64,000 nucleotides of DNA from Rhynochetos jubatus (Eukaryota > Chordata > Aves > Eurypygiformes > Rhynochetidae), in assembly GCA_027574665.1 (NCBI GenBank), contig CM050653.1:15522664-15586663 (forward strand), read 5' to 3'. This document shows positions 13,401-26,496 of the stretch, in pieces. Made by a program: the position numbers and the translations under genes. Positions within the stretch are counted from its first letter, which is position 1. Each line of letters starts with the position of its first letter. Below the pieces are notes generated by a model. That model was given only the letters and a program-made list of their open reading frames with translations, ran no database searches and was not told the origin of the DNA.

Positions 13401-15829
13401 GGTGTAGACAGTAAAGAATGTCTTCAGCAGACCCTTGAGAAAAGGGGAGGCAAGGGGGAGACACTTCTACTCCAAGACAACTTTGAAGAGAATCGAGGTG
13501 GGTTTTTTTCCTAAGAATACACCTTTTTTGAAGTTTTTGTACTGAAAGACTTCTTCCTAGTCCTAAAATACACTAAACTGGGATATTAATCATAAGTCTT
13601 GATTTAATAAATAGATGGAATGTATCAGTCTTAGGTTACATTTTGTTTTTTAAAAAGCATTTTGTCATTATGTTGTTTTAATTTTTCCACAAATGTATGT
13701 AAGGTTAGCAATTATTTAGATGCATTGTACCGATGAGATAAATACCCTGGAGCTTCAACACTGCTTGCAGTACATAATTTCATTACAATATAATTCTCCA
13801 TTTATCTTTTTCTTTTGCCATAATATCCATTCCTTGTTAATATCAATTCTTTATTTATGGGAATAATCTATTCAATTTTATGCTTCATAGACTAATTACA
13901 TAACAAAGATAAACTTTTATTTCTTCAGAAGCAGACTTCCCTGAGAGCCTGGATTTCTACTCCATAGAGCCAGGACAGTTCTACAGAAATCATGCTTTGG
14001 GGGTGTCACCCTGAACTCAGAGCCATTACCTTGAAATTAAAGCCAGTAAGGGGTGCTGCTCCGGCTGTTAGCAAATACAGCTCCTTAATGACAACAGTGT
14101 AGGATAAAGAACTAATGGGGCAACCAGATCTGCCCACTCAGCCCACCCTTGTTATGCTGAGGCTACTTCCACAGGGACCTGAGTAGAATCTAATGGTTGC
14201 TAAGGCATTACTCAGCTCCTTGATTATCCCAGAATATGGACCTTCATGCCCACCTTCCAGCCAACAGAAGAAGTTGCCACTTGCCAGAAAAAATAGCTTC
14301 TAGTCTCTCAAGTAAAAAGTAGTGAAGTATTGCTATTATTTCGCTCACTGCTAGCACTTCAGGACCAATCACAATTTAGTTAATGTACACAAGACCCAGA
14401 ACAGCCCCGATGACATCAGTCTACAGATATGAGCCTGTAAACATCAAGACAAACAAATAACCTTTGAGCTCCATTAGTCACAGAAATTATAAGGCTGAAA
14501 TGCTCAAGTGCTTGCAGAATCAGACATTTTGCTGGTAGTGTCCTCTAAATATGGCATAAAGGGTAGGTCTGGAGGAGTGATTTCAGTATTAAGTCCATTT
14601 TTTTATTCCTGAAACAGTGAAAGGATTACTAGCAAACCCATTAAAATTATTTTCATGGCACACAGTGAATACTTTGAATATATCATGTCACGGTTTCAGT
14701 TGAATATGTTCATATAGTGTCAAGCTTAGCAATTTATTAATGAATCTTCACCTAATTTGATGTAATTGATGTTAAAGCCTTTTTTCCTTTGCCTAAATAT
14801 GCTGTTTGTGTATTCCTTTTAAATGAGGATAAGAAGAAACGGATTTATAGAAGATGTTTTTAATTGATTCCAAAGGGAATACCTACCGTGGAATCTGCTG
14901 ACGAGTTCTGTGGGGCTCTAGACTACAATCATTCAGCATCTATATTTTTAATGACATTATGCTGCAATACTTAAAAAACCGAATTTAAATTATAACCACA
15001 GATAATTAATATCTGCTGTCTCCTAATGCCTTATCAATAACCACCAAACATTCAGTTAGAGTAAGGACCTCTGCATTGTCTTAGAGACCCAAATTGCACA
15101 TAAAGCCAACAGGAGTAGAGATACTATCAAGCTCTTTGAAAGCTTCAGTCAGATGCAGCGTGTTGAATCCTTGATTTTCAGTTACAGGATGGAGTTATCA
15201 GCACAATATATACAAAATGCTGTATCCTTTGCCGACCCCGGTTATTTTGGTGTTTGTTCTGTCTCGGTTTTCACATAGATCGGTATTCACTCAAAATTAA
15301 ATAGGGCTAATCCTTTGGCCAGCTTCATGGTGGTCATCCTCTTTGTGTGAAGAATCCCACTAACTCCAGGAGAAGTAGTTGTATGACTGAAAGTTGCTCG
15401 GAATTAATAATGATCAGGCTTGGCATTTGTAGTGTGATTTAAGGCTAGCTTCGGGCAATAGGAAGCAAGACTCTTGAGATGCTGCTGGTATTGATTCACT
15501 GTAACAACTGGGCAAGATGTTTAACAACATAACTTCAAAACAAAAACAGCAAAGCTGTTATGCATCACATAGCTGTGGGATGATTTAATGAACGCTCCAT
15601 ATCACATTCTGTACAGGTTCATCTGTACAAACTGTATGTATTTTATTAGGATATGAATGTGTACGCAGGAATATAGCCTGTAGGATGCATAAAGTAATCT
15701 GTCACTTCTCTTCAGCAATAACAGGGACTTAGAAGAAGTATTCCTTCTAGTTTTGGCTACTATGCTCCAGAAAGAGCTGTGGACTAATTAGGGAAAGCCC
15801 TGAGGAGACCAAGAAAACCAATCAGAAGT
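10406..15829. other. AT-rich noncoding flank, nothing recognised
   Basis: No exon, RNA gene or named repeat was recognised. Open frames of about 100 codons at 12413-12727 (minus) and 13090-13395 (plus) have no known domain or splice framing and look fortuitous. Confidence 0.6.
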
Positions 15830-16020
15830 ACAGAAAATACGATCTATCAGGAAAGATTGACAGAAGAGGAGATGCACAGCCTAAAGCAGAGAAGACTGAG
15901 GTGCAACACAGTAACAAGCCTCAGGTGAAAGTGAAAAGGAGACTAAAGCTCCAGGAGAGTAAACAATGTTCTAGTGATATACAAAACTGGGAAATGCAAC
16001 AGATTTCCTGGGGTAATGTG
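15830..16020 (+). mobile_element. Old CR1/L3-like LINE 3' fragment
   Basis: The stretch around ggaaagattgacagaagagg, then gatgcacagcctaaagcaga and gaagactgaggtgcaacac, follows the conserved 3' region of CR1/L3-type LINEs (aaagactgaa, tttagcctggagaagagaag, gctgaggggagacat). Many substitutions separate it from that pattern, so the copy is old. Boundaries are approximate. Confidence 0.55.
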
Positions 16021-18154
16021 TTATATCACTGGACTTCTTGAAGGAGAAGACACCTTGCAGGTATGGCATGTTTAGTCAACGTGGTCTTTGGGCAGGGACC
16101 AAAGTGATTGAAAGATATTACATAAATGTTAATTGCTTTTGTGTTACTGCATTTTCACTGATACCTGTCAGGTAGATAAAATTCTGGAGATATAGGCATC
16201 ATCTTCACATGGAATATGTAAAAGAAAGTCCTATGCACAGTTCATTGGTTATACCAGGATCCTGGCTATCAGTGCAAGGGTCTACTGTAGCTAGAGAGCA
16301 CCCCAGAAAAACAGCAATTCTATGTTTGTAGCTTAGAAAGTATGGCATAATATTCTGCTACTTCCACCTCAGCAAGGACAGATGGAGATGCACTCTACCC
16401 ATGCAGGCATGAGCAGAATAGAAGTGACCTGAAGCAGAAGGCCTGTTCAGACTGTCTCGCTGTGACGTCTTGGTGAAATAACAGTTCACTTCCTATTTAA
16501 CTCCTTATCTCCAAAATGTTTCTAAGGCCTCGGGTATTAGTCAGGTAAAGATCAGACAGAATATGCCTTTAAAGGGTGAGCAGATGGGCACATCTGTTTG
16601 TTTGACAGGAAAACGTATGTGTTGCTTGACCTGGCAAACATTTCTTGGTGCAGTGGAAGAATTGCACAAAATATCTTAGATGGTAACTGCAAAGCATCTC
16701 CCAGAAATAGCTCAATAATTGGGATATGATGGTACAAAGCCCACAACAAAATGAGTTTGATAGTTCTACCACAGTTAAAGGAACATTGTTCAGCTTGATA
16801 ACTCTGAAATTAGCTGTGCTACCTGTGCTTAGTGACTCCGTCTTGCTGTGTTACTCATGAGAGCTGTTTCTCTATTTTTTCTTTCAGTGGAACAAGTTGT
16901 ATGAGAATACACTACAACAGAAGCAAAACAGAGCCAGCATTTTCAGAAAGGTATTCCACCTATCAGAGTTCTTCTGTTTGTTCCTTCTCTCTGTCTCTGA
17001 TAATGATTTTATCATGTAATTGGGCACCTTTCTTGCCAAAGTGATATTGCAGAAGTTAGCTCTTACTGACTCAGAATTAGCAATGTGCTTCCAGTCTTAG
17101 CTTTCAGAAACATATCATGAAGTTAGTTTCATTCTAAGTCTTCATTTAAAAAAAAATATATATATATATTTCTAGCCATCATAGTTCCAAAAGTCCTGTG
17201 TCTAACACTTGCAGTGAGATCTGTTGATAGACTCACTATCAGTAACACCATTGCTTAGCACCATGCATTGGCACAGAAGAGGAAGGTAACTAGCCCTATA
17301 TCCATCAGAAGAGACAACCTTTATCCTCTTTCACAAAGAGATCCTTGAGTTAGTACTGACCAATCTGGTATAAAACAGCTCTGATTTCTGTTGGAAAGAT
17401 TAGCCCATGTCCTAAAAGCTGTATAATTACATTAGCATCGTTCCATGCCTGAGGTAATAAGCTCTGCTTCGCTGCTGTGTGATCAGCTGAAGCTCAGCAC
17501 TGCTGTGACTGCTGCACCCAAAGTGGTACCTGGCATTGATTCAGCAATAAAAGCCTCACCCAGAAGAGTTTTTACTATTTTCTCTCGGTGCCACGTTTTG
17601 ACCCACAAAAGAAACAGACTGAGGTTTTGGAAGTCTAGAGTACCCAACTCTCCCTGTAAAATCAGTAGAAACTTCAAGATTGCAGAAAATCAGATCCAGT
17701 GCCCATATCATGAGGGCATCTAGAATGCTAGTCATGCAAGTCTTGCTTACTCACAGCACTGTCTCCGGATAATCTTACAAAATCTACATTCTCAGAAATA
17801 AAATATGTGTTACTATGGGGCATCTGTTTATGTTTTTATGTGAACTGATAATTAAATTGGAGTTCCTGCTGTCTGTAAAAATGGTAGAGTTTTTCAGTGA
17901 GCATACAAACAAGTATCAGTTAAATGTAAGAATACTCTCAGTTTTATGTGAGGGGAAAAAAAGGAGAAAAATTGGTGCTGGCAGTTATCCAGACAACTGC
18001 AAATATGAATTGTTTGTTTGGCATGTGTGACAAAATAGTTTTGTCCCTTTATAACCTTGTAAGCTCAGCTCTCCTCTGAGCTCAGAAGCCATACTACTCT
18101 ATTCACTTGTCAGCCCTCAGACCTCATAGCAAACTACCCTAGCCTGGATTGTGT
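16021..18154. other. AT-rich noncoding flank, nothing recognised
   Basis: The stretch includes an A9 then (TA)n microsatellite at 17148-17169. A 92-codon frame at 17445-17723 has no known domain and no usable splice framing. Confidence 0.55.
17148..17169. repeat. Poly(A)/(TA)n microsatellite
   Basis: Nine A residues are followed by seven TA dinucleotides. Confidence 0.9.
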
Positions 18155-18280
18155 CACCATCCCTGGAGGCATTTAAAAGACAGGTACATGTGGTGCTTAA
18201 GGACATGGCTTAGTGGTGGACTTGGCAGTGTTAGGTTAACGGTTGGACTCGATGATCTTAAAGGATTTTTCCAATTTCAG
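18155..18280 (+). mobile_element. CR1 LINE 3'-end fragment
   Basis: The order caccatccctggaggcattt, ggtggacttggcagtgttag, ggttggactcgatgatctta, then a tttttccaattt end is the classic CR1 3' UTR on the + strand. It is longer and clearer than the copies at 1.7 and 10.4 kb. Confidence 0.92.
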
Positions 18281-19618
18281 CATGCATCTTTCTGAGCAAC
18301 AAATGCCAGGCAAGTGTGACAAATATGACATCGTTCAAAACAGATAGGTAGATGGGTAGATTCTAGATGTTTGAGACAATCCTGTTATGACATTCCCAAA
18401 CCTCAAACACTGCAGAAATACAATACTTACTGTGAATAAAAGAGCCAAAGGAAAGTATAATAAAACAAACTATAGTTACACTTAGCTCATACACTGCAAG
18501 CATTAACCCTGTGAGGCAAAATCCAAGGCAACAGAGAGTCTCTTGCAGTCCAGCTTCTCAATTGTATCTGATCTTTTTGCCCCAAAGATGCCCTGGCACT
18601 ACCACAGCCACTGGTACAGATCCTATTAACTGTCTCCTCACTTACATTCCTCTGGAGAATCCAGTCATAGTTCTCTGTATGAAATATGTCTGCCTCCATT
18701 TGCTCCCCTCTCAAAGGCACTTACGTAGAAGCTCTCTCAAAACACTACCAACAGTCTCACAGTTAGATGAGCAATCTGTGATCCTGGATTTTTGGCCCTG
18801 TGTCATGTACAGTCCCTCTGAAACTGAAGGAGGATAATGCCTTTTCTCAAGAGCTGGCTTCCATGTTTTATTTCCATCTGCCCCACGTTCCTGCCTTAAA
18901 ATAATCATGGATTTACAACCTATGTATTCTGGTAAGCGGTGTCAACTTGTGTCCAGCTCATTTTTCCTTTAAAAAGAAAGGGTTCATGTTTTCTTACAGC
19001 TTCCCAACTTTGTTCTGTTCTGTGTCCGATGTAATTGCTGACAGATTAATGCCCATCTGTCACAGTTCCACACTGTTCATTTTTAGTGAAAATATTCTGT
19101 CCTCACTCTTCTGGGTGTTACAACCTGAAAGAAACCAAATCCAAATCCATAATAACAACATTACTAGAATTAGATATCAATAACAAGTCAAGGAAGTATT
19201 ACATATGTATATACATATGTGCTTTGAAACACCCTGGTTGAGCAGAGTTAATTACCAGTGGCTTTCAGATAAGGGTGTGTGTAACAGAAAGCAACCACAA
19301 AGCTGGGGAGTAGAGACTTTGGAAATACAGGAAGAGGAGTGGTCCAGAGACCCAGCAGACAGACACATGGATGGTCACTGGTGCAGATGTGTGTAGCAGC
19401 CGATGAAACTGCCTATAATGGATAGCATAGGGGGAGGGTCTTTAAGGTCTGTTTATAAGACAGTCACAAAAGCAACTGGTTGCCTTTATCCTGTACTTCA
19501 GAATCAGGTGTGCAGAACCGGTGGCTCAGGTCCTGCCCTGAACCATCTTAGTGCTGTGGTAGTAATACAGCAGTACTTTATACTATGGTAATATTGTCTT
19601 ACTACCATAATCATAACT
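18281..19618. other. Noncoding flank with one perfect palindrome
   Basis: No gene was recognised. A 20-base perfect palindrome lies at 19201-19220. Overlapping open frames at 18487-18908 on both strands are unrecognised. Confidence 0.5.
19201..19220. repeat. Perfect 20-base AT-rich palindrome
   Basis: The sequence acatatgtatatacatatgt equals its own reverse complement over all 20 bases. Alternating purine/pyrimidine and AT-rich, it may form a cruciform. Confidence 0.9.
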
Positions 19619-19806
19619 GTGTTTTGGTACCTGACTGTACTTGATTGATCTGATTACCTGCTTTTGAGGACTGGCTATTAATTCTGCATGCAGCAATTGA
19701 GGGAGGATGTAGACAATCTAGGAAACAGTGCTAACAAAACCTGCCATGAAGGTTTATCTTGCTCACATGACCTAGCTGCAATTCTGTCTCAACGGTCTAA
19801 GTGCCT
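19619..19806 (+). repeat. Left copy of a diverged direct repeat (candidate 5' LTR part)
   Basis: It pairs with 23141-23345. Shared blocks in the same order are gtgttttggt, tgcttttgaggactggct with ttaatt, agaca, tgct, tgaag, and tctaagtgcct (tctaagtacct in the partner). The only sizeable gap is about 16 bases near the left end. Confidence 0.55.
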
Positions 19807-22800
19807 GAAACATTTATCTTTCAACTTCACCATTTGATGATAAGAATTTTAAGTATCCAAACAGCCTATGTAATTGGGAATCAGTTAGCCAAGAGGTAGT
19901 AACCAGACATAAAAAATTGAGCAATGAATTGAAAGGATCACAACCTCTGTCTCATCATCTCTAGGACATGGGAAAATGAATTCTCAACTAGAAGCACAGA
20001 TCTCACAACGGGGTTCAAATCCATAGACAGTTAGTGTTTTCCATGGATCATTAAAAAATATAGATTGAATTTTTGATGTCTAAGTGTTAATACAAAATGA
20101 GAAACTTTTAGTTAAAAGAATCCAGTGGGTTCAAAATATGACCCATTTGGGTATTGCAGTGTACAGAAGAAGAAACCTGAGGTAGGACAGAAGACACTGA
20201 AAATAAAACCAAAGAAACCAAAGAAACAAAAATGTGATCAAAGAAAATTTTTTTCAAAAAGTAGAATAAAAGAAACAAGATTAAATAAAAGTAGATTAAA
20301 TAAAATTAGAGCCAAACCCCAGAAGAGAACTATGGGAGTCAAAATAAAAGTTAGAAGAAAATGAATCCAGGTAATGCAGCACAAAAGGATTCTGAGCAAC
20401 AGAAATGCTGAGGTTACTAGAAAAAAGAACATAATAGAGAAAAATAGAGTAATCAATTCCTATAAGAGGAAGCAAGACCTAAACCAAAAATTAAGTGAAG
20501 CCCAGGTTAATTTTCAAGGTGTGCTGGAAGATAACAACAGGAGCCAGACAAGAAATCTGATCACATACTTTGTTACCAGAGAATATGACATTTTGAAAAC
20601 ATTTGTTTAAATACGAACTTTTAAAAATAAGCATCAAAAATACATAATGCAACAGTTCTACAAGCAGAAATGTTAACTGAATGGAGATGTCTGGTATGAC
20701 CCAAATTTTGTAAAACTTAATGAGACTTCACAAAAATATACACACTCTCTTCATTAAGAAGAGAATGCAAACAAATAACATTAAAACAAGCACAAGAACT
20801 GGTAAAAGGAGTGATCATCACATTAATTTCCAATCTACAAGAAACAAAGGACAAGTTAACAAATCACTGTTTGAAGAGCTTTGGACACCAATCCTGTTAG
20901 AACAACCGAAAAAGGACTTAGGATCTTTAAACAGGAAATACACACAGATTGGCTAGTAGCACTGGAGGAATATCCGGGGCTAAACAGTGAAGATCAAACT
21001 TAAATTGACAAAGCATTCCCAACAAAATTTAGCTGAGCTTTACATACCCAAAAATGCGAACTAATCCAAAAGGTAAAAGTGTATTAAGGAAGGGAATTTG
21101 ACAAGTTTGCAGTTCATTTAAGGTGCTGGTATGGTAAATTGTTGGTAAGATGTTTCGCACTGCAGAAAACAAAGAAAATTAAAATGGCCAAGAGATAGAC
21201 ACAAGAAAATAAATTACTGGAGACTGCAGCCAGGTTAGTGACTGAGAACACTGGGGAATATTTACAAGGAGGGTTTCAAACTAGCTGTGTATGAAGAGCT
21301 AAATCAGGCTGAGAAGATGACTAAGCCCAGTAAATCCAGTAACCAGGAAATTGAAGAATTTTGTAGGTATTATTTGAAGAGCTGAAAAAAATTTACAAGA
21401 AGGATGTGAGAGTTAAAAACCTAACAGGCTAATGAAGGGGGGAAAAGCTGTTCAAGTGGTAACCTTCTCTAATCAATGACTAAGGAGTCACAAAAAAATG
21501 ACAGGTAAACAGGATCATGGATAAGACTGTAACAGAAACAGCTGCATATCCAGTAACCAGTGTGAAAATGTTAGCCTGATCCTAAAGGATACTGCAGACA
21601 AAAGCACTGGATGGCAAGAGAAACAGGAAGGGAATAGAGTGAGGAGTTAAATGATTGATTGTTATTCTTGAAGGGATGTGAAATCCATGGAGAGAAGCCT
21701 ACATATTTGAAGCCACTATGGAAAGCTGAAAGGTTTTTCAAATTTACAGTAGAGATGCATACCGCACAAATCAACTTAAATATTCCTTTGAACACAAGTT
21801 TTTGAATTGTCAGCTGGAACATATCTTGGGCTAAACACACGCAGACAATGGATTAAAAAATACATGAGTAGAATGGAAAGACAGAGACTTAAGTACTTTA
21901 TTGAGAAGAGTAGGGATAGTGAGTGGGACATTAAATAGTATAGATCTCAGATCCATATTTAAGTCTTTGCATTTCTCATTGATGGGCAATGACATGATGA
22001 AAGCATTCCTACAGGGAGATGGAAGTTTACACATTTTAGAACATAATGAAGAAGACCCACGTTCTTTCTAACATCCACTTCACTAGTTTCAAGTGTTGTA
22101 AGAACAGCAGAAGAATCTATCTGGATTATTACCTGGCCTGTGTGATGTACTGGCATGAAAAGCTTGTTATGAAATACAATTTTCCAAGGCTTAAAAAAAG
22201 TGAAAATGCAGAAGTGTCTGCTTTGGTGAGTGTTTCAGAAGGCTGTACACCTTTACATGCAGCTGTGCAGCATAAGGCTTAGGAAAGAGGAAGGTTTGTG
22301 TAGAGTTATATTGGGACTATTTTAAAATAATTATTTATCAGTTAATGGCTTCATGTTTGTCTTAAGAAAATACTAAGAAATGGTAGACACCATAAATTCC
22401 CTAACTGTGGAAATATGCTGATAATCAAAACACTACAGATCTATATGATATTCAAGCATGTACCAATTTAGTAGAAAGATTCTTCTATTTTCAAGGAGAT
22501 AACCACGAAGCTTTAGAGATGTCCAACAACTGTTCTGCTTCAGGAAAACAGCAGCAAATATCCATCACCATGAAGAATCACTAAATGCAAAAGTTATCTT
22601 TTTCGGTCTGGAAAAAGCACACACTTCATGTACTTTGTCATGTGGTATCTCGGCAGTTAGACCACACTTTGTAATTGAAAACCAAACTTTATCCAAAGAT
22701 GTTTAGTTTTCTGTGCACTCAATCAGATGGATTCAAGTGCATAATCAAACACACAATTCTGTCATTACAGTAATTGAAAATAACATACAGACTTTATGCT

Positions 22801-23140
22801 GATTTAAAACTTTACTCCAACAGGGCCAATGGATGGAAGAATTTATGGAAAAAAAATCTTATACCTACAGTATTCACTACAGTGAGTTCTTCAATAACAG
22901 AATCCCAGCAACGTTAAAGGAAGATTGAACAAATCCAGCAGAATCTCAACTTGAAAAAATATATGGTGATTTTTAATGGCTTTAGATACTTTACAGTTTC
23001 ACAGCATCTAAACTGTTACATGTATTATTTCATCCTTGTTAATAATACAAGTTGTGATACTCCCATATTTCATTATAATATTTAAGTGTTTATCAAAAAC
23101 ATTTGCATATTACAGAAATTATTACATCCTTTAAAGGGAC

Positions 23141-23345
23141 GTGTTTTGGTGTATAGTCTTAAGTTTTGTTAATTGTATTTAACTGTTCTGTTTGCATGCT
23201 TTTGAGGACTGGCTGTTAATTTTAGCTTCATGGGAGATGACTGGCTGAGGAGACAGATTAAAACTCTGCTTTTTTGTCCTTTGTCTTTGAAGTCTGCAGT
23301 TTGTGAGGCTGTGTAGGTCAAGAAATCCAGCATTCTAAGTACCTC
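23141..23345 (+). repeat. Right copy of a diverged direct repeat (candidate 3' LTR part)
   Basis: It begins gtgttttggtgtatagtc and carries the cttttgaggactggctgtta block at 23199 and tctaagtacct at 23334. It is homologous to 19619-19806. True LTR ends could not be placed. Confidence 0.55.
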
Positions 23346-25002
23346 GGAATGCTGGTCACCTCAAGACAAGGACGGATTTGAAGGGTTCAGAGGGCAATAC
23401 AAATGAAAACATGCTGGTTTAGTTGTGGTGAGGCCATTGGCTGTGGTACTATTCATTTAAGAGTAATTTGTCATCTGTGTTAAGAACACTGTGTTGCTGG
23501 AGCATTTAATGTGATTGCAGGGATGTTTTAAAACAACTCCCAGTTTGAAACGGAATCAAAGAAGCTTGTGGAGCTCTTCAGCAGAGAGAAATCCCTACTG
23601 AGTTGTATAGAAGTGCATTATAAATGAATATGTAATGTCTGAGCTATGACCAAATGTCCATTGCTGGCCAACTTTATTTTGTAGTGGATTGATCTCTCTT
23701 CTTCCAAAGCTCAGCATTCATAAATTGTTCTGGAAAACATCAAAGTTATTTGAAAAGGTCTATAGCAGTATAAATTTCTCTGTGCAAAATGGCTGTTTAA
23801 CAAGATTGCCTCCTTGAACTTTTCACATGATTGTGACAGCCACTTTCATTTACTAATGGAAATTTTATAGTGGATTTTCCCACTACTCCCACATCTCTGT
23901 TTGCTATTATTTTATGGAGAATATTTTACAAATTCGGTCTCTGAAATAAAGGAAGAGACATTTGGTGACATTCTCAGAATACTACATGGCTTGTTAGCAG
24001 GACTGCCCAAGAGGAAGCATGCAGGACAACCCAACCGTTGGGGTTCACTCAACATTGGGCTGCACCTAATGGTCCCATCTACATGGGGGTTAATTCAACA
24101 GTCATTATGGTCATTGCTGAAAAATTCCTTTTGAGTTAGCCCTCCTTAGATTCAACTTAGGAAGAACAGAAGGTTCATGAGGAATTGTTTCTTACTATTC
24201 ACGATGCAGACAGCAAAAGGATGGGGTGTGTGTAGTTGGGTTTTGCAGTGAGAGTGATCATTTAAGTGAAAAAGAAAACAAGAGGAATGAGTTAGGAAGG
24301 CATCTGAAGATTCATGTACCCAACATCCATCATATTGTAGCTGGATGAGTTTTGGAACTGAACAAGAACTGACTATTTTCTCATATCATCATGCATAGAA
24401 AGCATTCAATTGGTATTTTAGGAAATGTCTCATGTATTCCATCTGGAGAATCCCTGGGTAATTTTACGTTAAATAGTTGCATTCCCTCAGGGCAAGACGT
24501 AAAGATGTTTTCAGTTGTTTGATAAGGAAAAAGAGAGTAGAAAGGAGGAAAAAATATCTGGAGAAAGGAAAAGACAGCTCAGTGTAGAGTATCATTTAGA
24601 GGCAGAAGTGTGAGTAACTGAAGTGAAGGAATGATTTATTTATATTTTATTTTTCCAAGTTATATGTCTCTGTGAAGTCTCTGATGCAAAACACAAACCA
24701 TGAGTTTGCCTGATTTGACATTTTTCATTTTGTGAAGGTTCGTATTTTTTTTCAAATACATTAATATTTCTCCTAGCAACTAAAGATTTTTTTCTCTAAC
24801 AAGAGTGAATTAAAATAAAATTGTGAAAGGCTCTGACTTTGCACATTGGTGAGAAGTCTCATTTTTACAGACAAACATCTTCTTTATGAGCAGTAAAAAA
24901 AATAGAAAATAAAGAAAATTAGAAATAGCTTTTAGCTTTTTTATTTTTTTACCAGAAAAAGTAGCTTTTGTTCTCAGTGACGTTCCAAAAGTTCACAGAA
25001 TC

Positions 25003-25018
25003 TTTTTTTTTTTTTTTT
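25003..25018. repeat. Poly(T) run, 16 bases
   Basis: Sixteen consecutive T residues in AT-rich DNA. Confidence 0.9.
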
Positions 25019-26477
25019 AATCAGTCGAAAATGTGCAAAATATTTTGCACATTCCTAAATGTGACATGATGAAAACTTCTCAACTTTTGAGTCTGGGTCA
25101 TCCTTCTGAACCAGGGTCATCCAAGGTCAATGCACTATCCTCAGCAGTGACAGTTTGAAGCTTATGATGAATCATTTCTACACATGGGATAAAGGCATTA
25201 GACTGCATTTTTCTTCCAGATGCACACATTAAATTACACAAAAATTAGTGGGAAAAATTCCGTCTTGAGACACACAGAATGTCATGGCTTTAATTGAGAT
25301 AGCTTGTGCTTACTTCAAGATTGAATTTGAGATAGTGCTTGTACGTTGTTGACTGAAAACTGTTTTGATCCAAGCTGTGTGGTTTTATAGCAGCAACCTT
25401 CACTTTAATGCACACTGGCATCACTGTAATTAAATTTACTTCATAAATCAAAGCTAATTGTAAAAAATTTTCATTTTTGTTTCAATATAAATACTAACAT
25501 TGAAAATTTTAAACACATAGTAGGCACAGCAGGAGGTGAGAAACTAAATATGCAGTCCTACCTCCAGACCCCTTAAATTGCCTAGTGTTGAGTTGCATCA
25601 TCTACATCAAAAGGACAGAATTCTGGCAGAGTATGTCCTCATTCATTACTGTGGCAAGTGAGGAGATGCACAATCAGATTACAATTACACTATGTAAATG
25701 CAAAGGATCAGAATAGGACCTCAAAGACATAAACGCTGTTCTTCTCAAGTAAAAGAGTTCCTAAATGTTATGCAAAATAATATGTGGCATTTAATCTTCT
25801 AAGAGGTGCAAAGAAAATGTCTTCTACTTTATACATGTAAAGGGAAAAGTCTTTTGTTCATCACATTGGACAGAACTTTTATCCTTAAACTGTCAAGATG
25901 ATAAAGGCATCAGCATACATTTAAATTCCTAACCTCAAAAGATGGTAAATGATCTATGCAAAAGAAAACCAGAGTGCACGAGATATTTCTTTACATAGGG
26001 CTTGTAAAATGGGACAAAGTAGATGTAAAAAATAGGTGTGGTTTTTTAATATAATATTAATGCATGATGAGGTCAAGTGGCAAGAAAATACAGCCAACTA
26101 AAGGTTTTTTTTTTTTTAATAAGAAAAAGACTCTTTTTTTTTTAGATAAAAGATTACTTTTTTCTTTGCTTTTGCTTATATTGATGGACTGTGAAGGTCA
26201 AGAACAGATTGATCCACAGAGACCAGTAAAACTTAGAAGTAATTTAATTAGAGTTGTCCAATTCTGAAATACCTTCTAATCTGATTATTTCTTGAGGGAG
26301 AGTGTGTGTGTCTATCTATATTTGCTATGAAAAATACTTTTTTGTAACCTAAAAGTTGCAGTTATCAACTCTTTTTTTAAGAAGTCAATTGAGTCAAGAA
26401 ACAAAAAATTCCCCTAGTATTTTTCCATAGTTAAAAAATAGAATATGTTTGTATTAGTTTGTGTTTCAAATTAACTC

Positions 26478-26496
26478 TGTGTGTGTGTGTGTGTGT
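26478..26496. repeat. (TG)n microsatellite
   Basis: About nine uninterrupted TG units followed by tttgtgtat. Confidence 0.9.

Larger units (their letters stand above)
19619..23345 (+). mobile_element. Probable decayed LTR retroelement / endogenous retrovirus
   Basis: Two diverged direct repeats (19619-19806 and 23141-23345) bound about 3.3 kb of unusually A-rich sequence. Within each repeat the distance from cttttgaggactggct to tctaagt is exactly 135 bases. The internal part has coding-like Lys/Arg-rich stretches on the + strand (20125-20610, 20720-20956, 21868-22068), all broken by stops. A 67-codon open stretch at 21868-22068 sits where an env-like region would be and gave a weak impression of a retroviral transmembrane subunit. 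No intact reverse transcriptase or integrase motif was seen. Two unrelated copies of an interspersed repeat flanking A-rich DNA is the alternative. Confidence 0.4.

Noticed and set aside
20008..20025. ggggttcaaatcc, a perfect B-box-like sequence suggesting a tRNA
   Set aside because: Only two base pairs of a T stem can form around it, and no A box, anticodon arm or acceptor stem was found in the 80 bases upstream.
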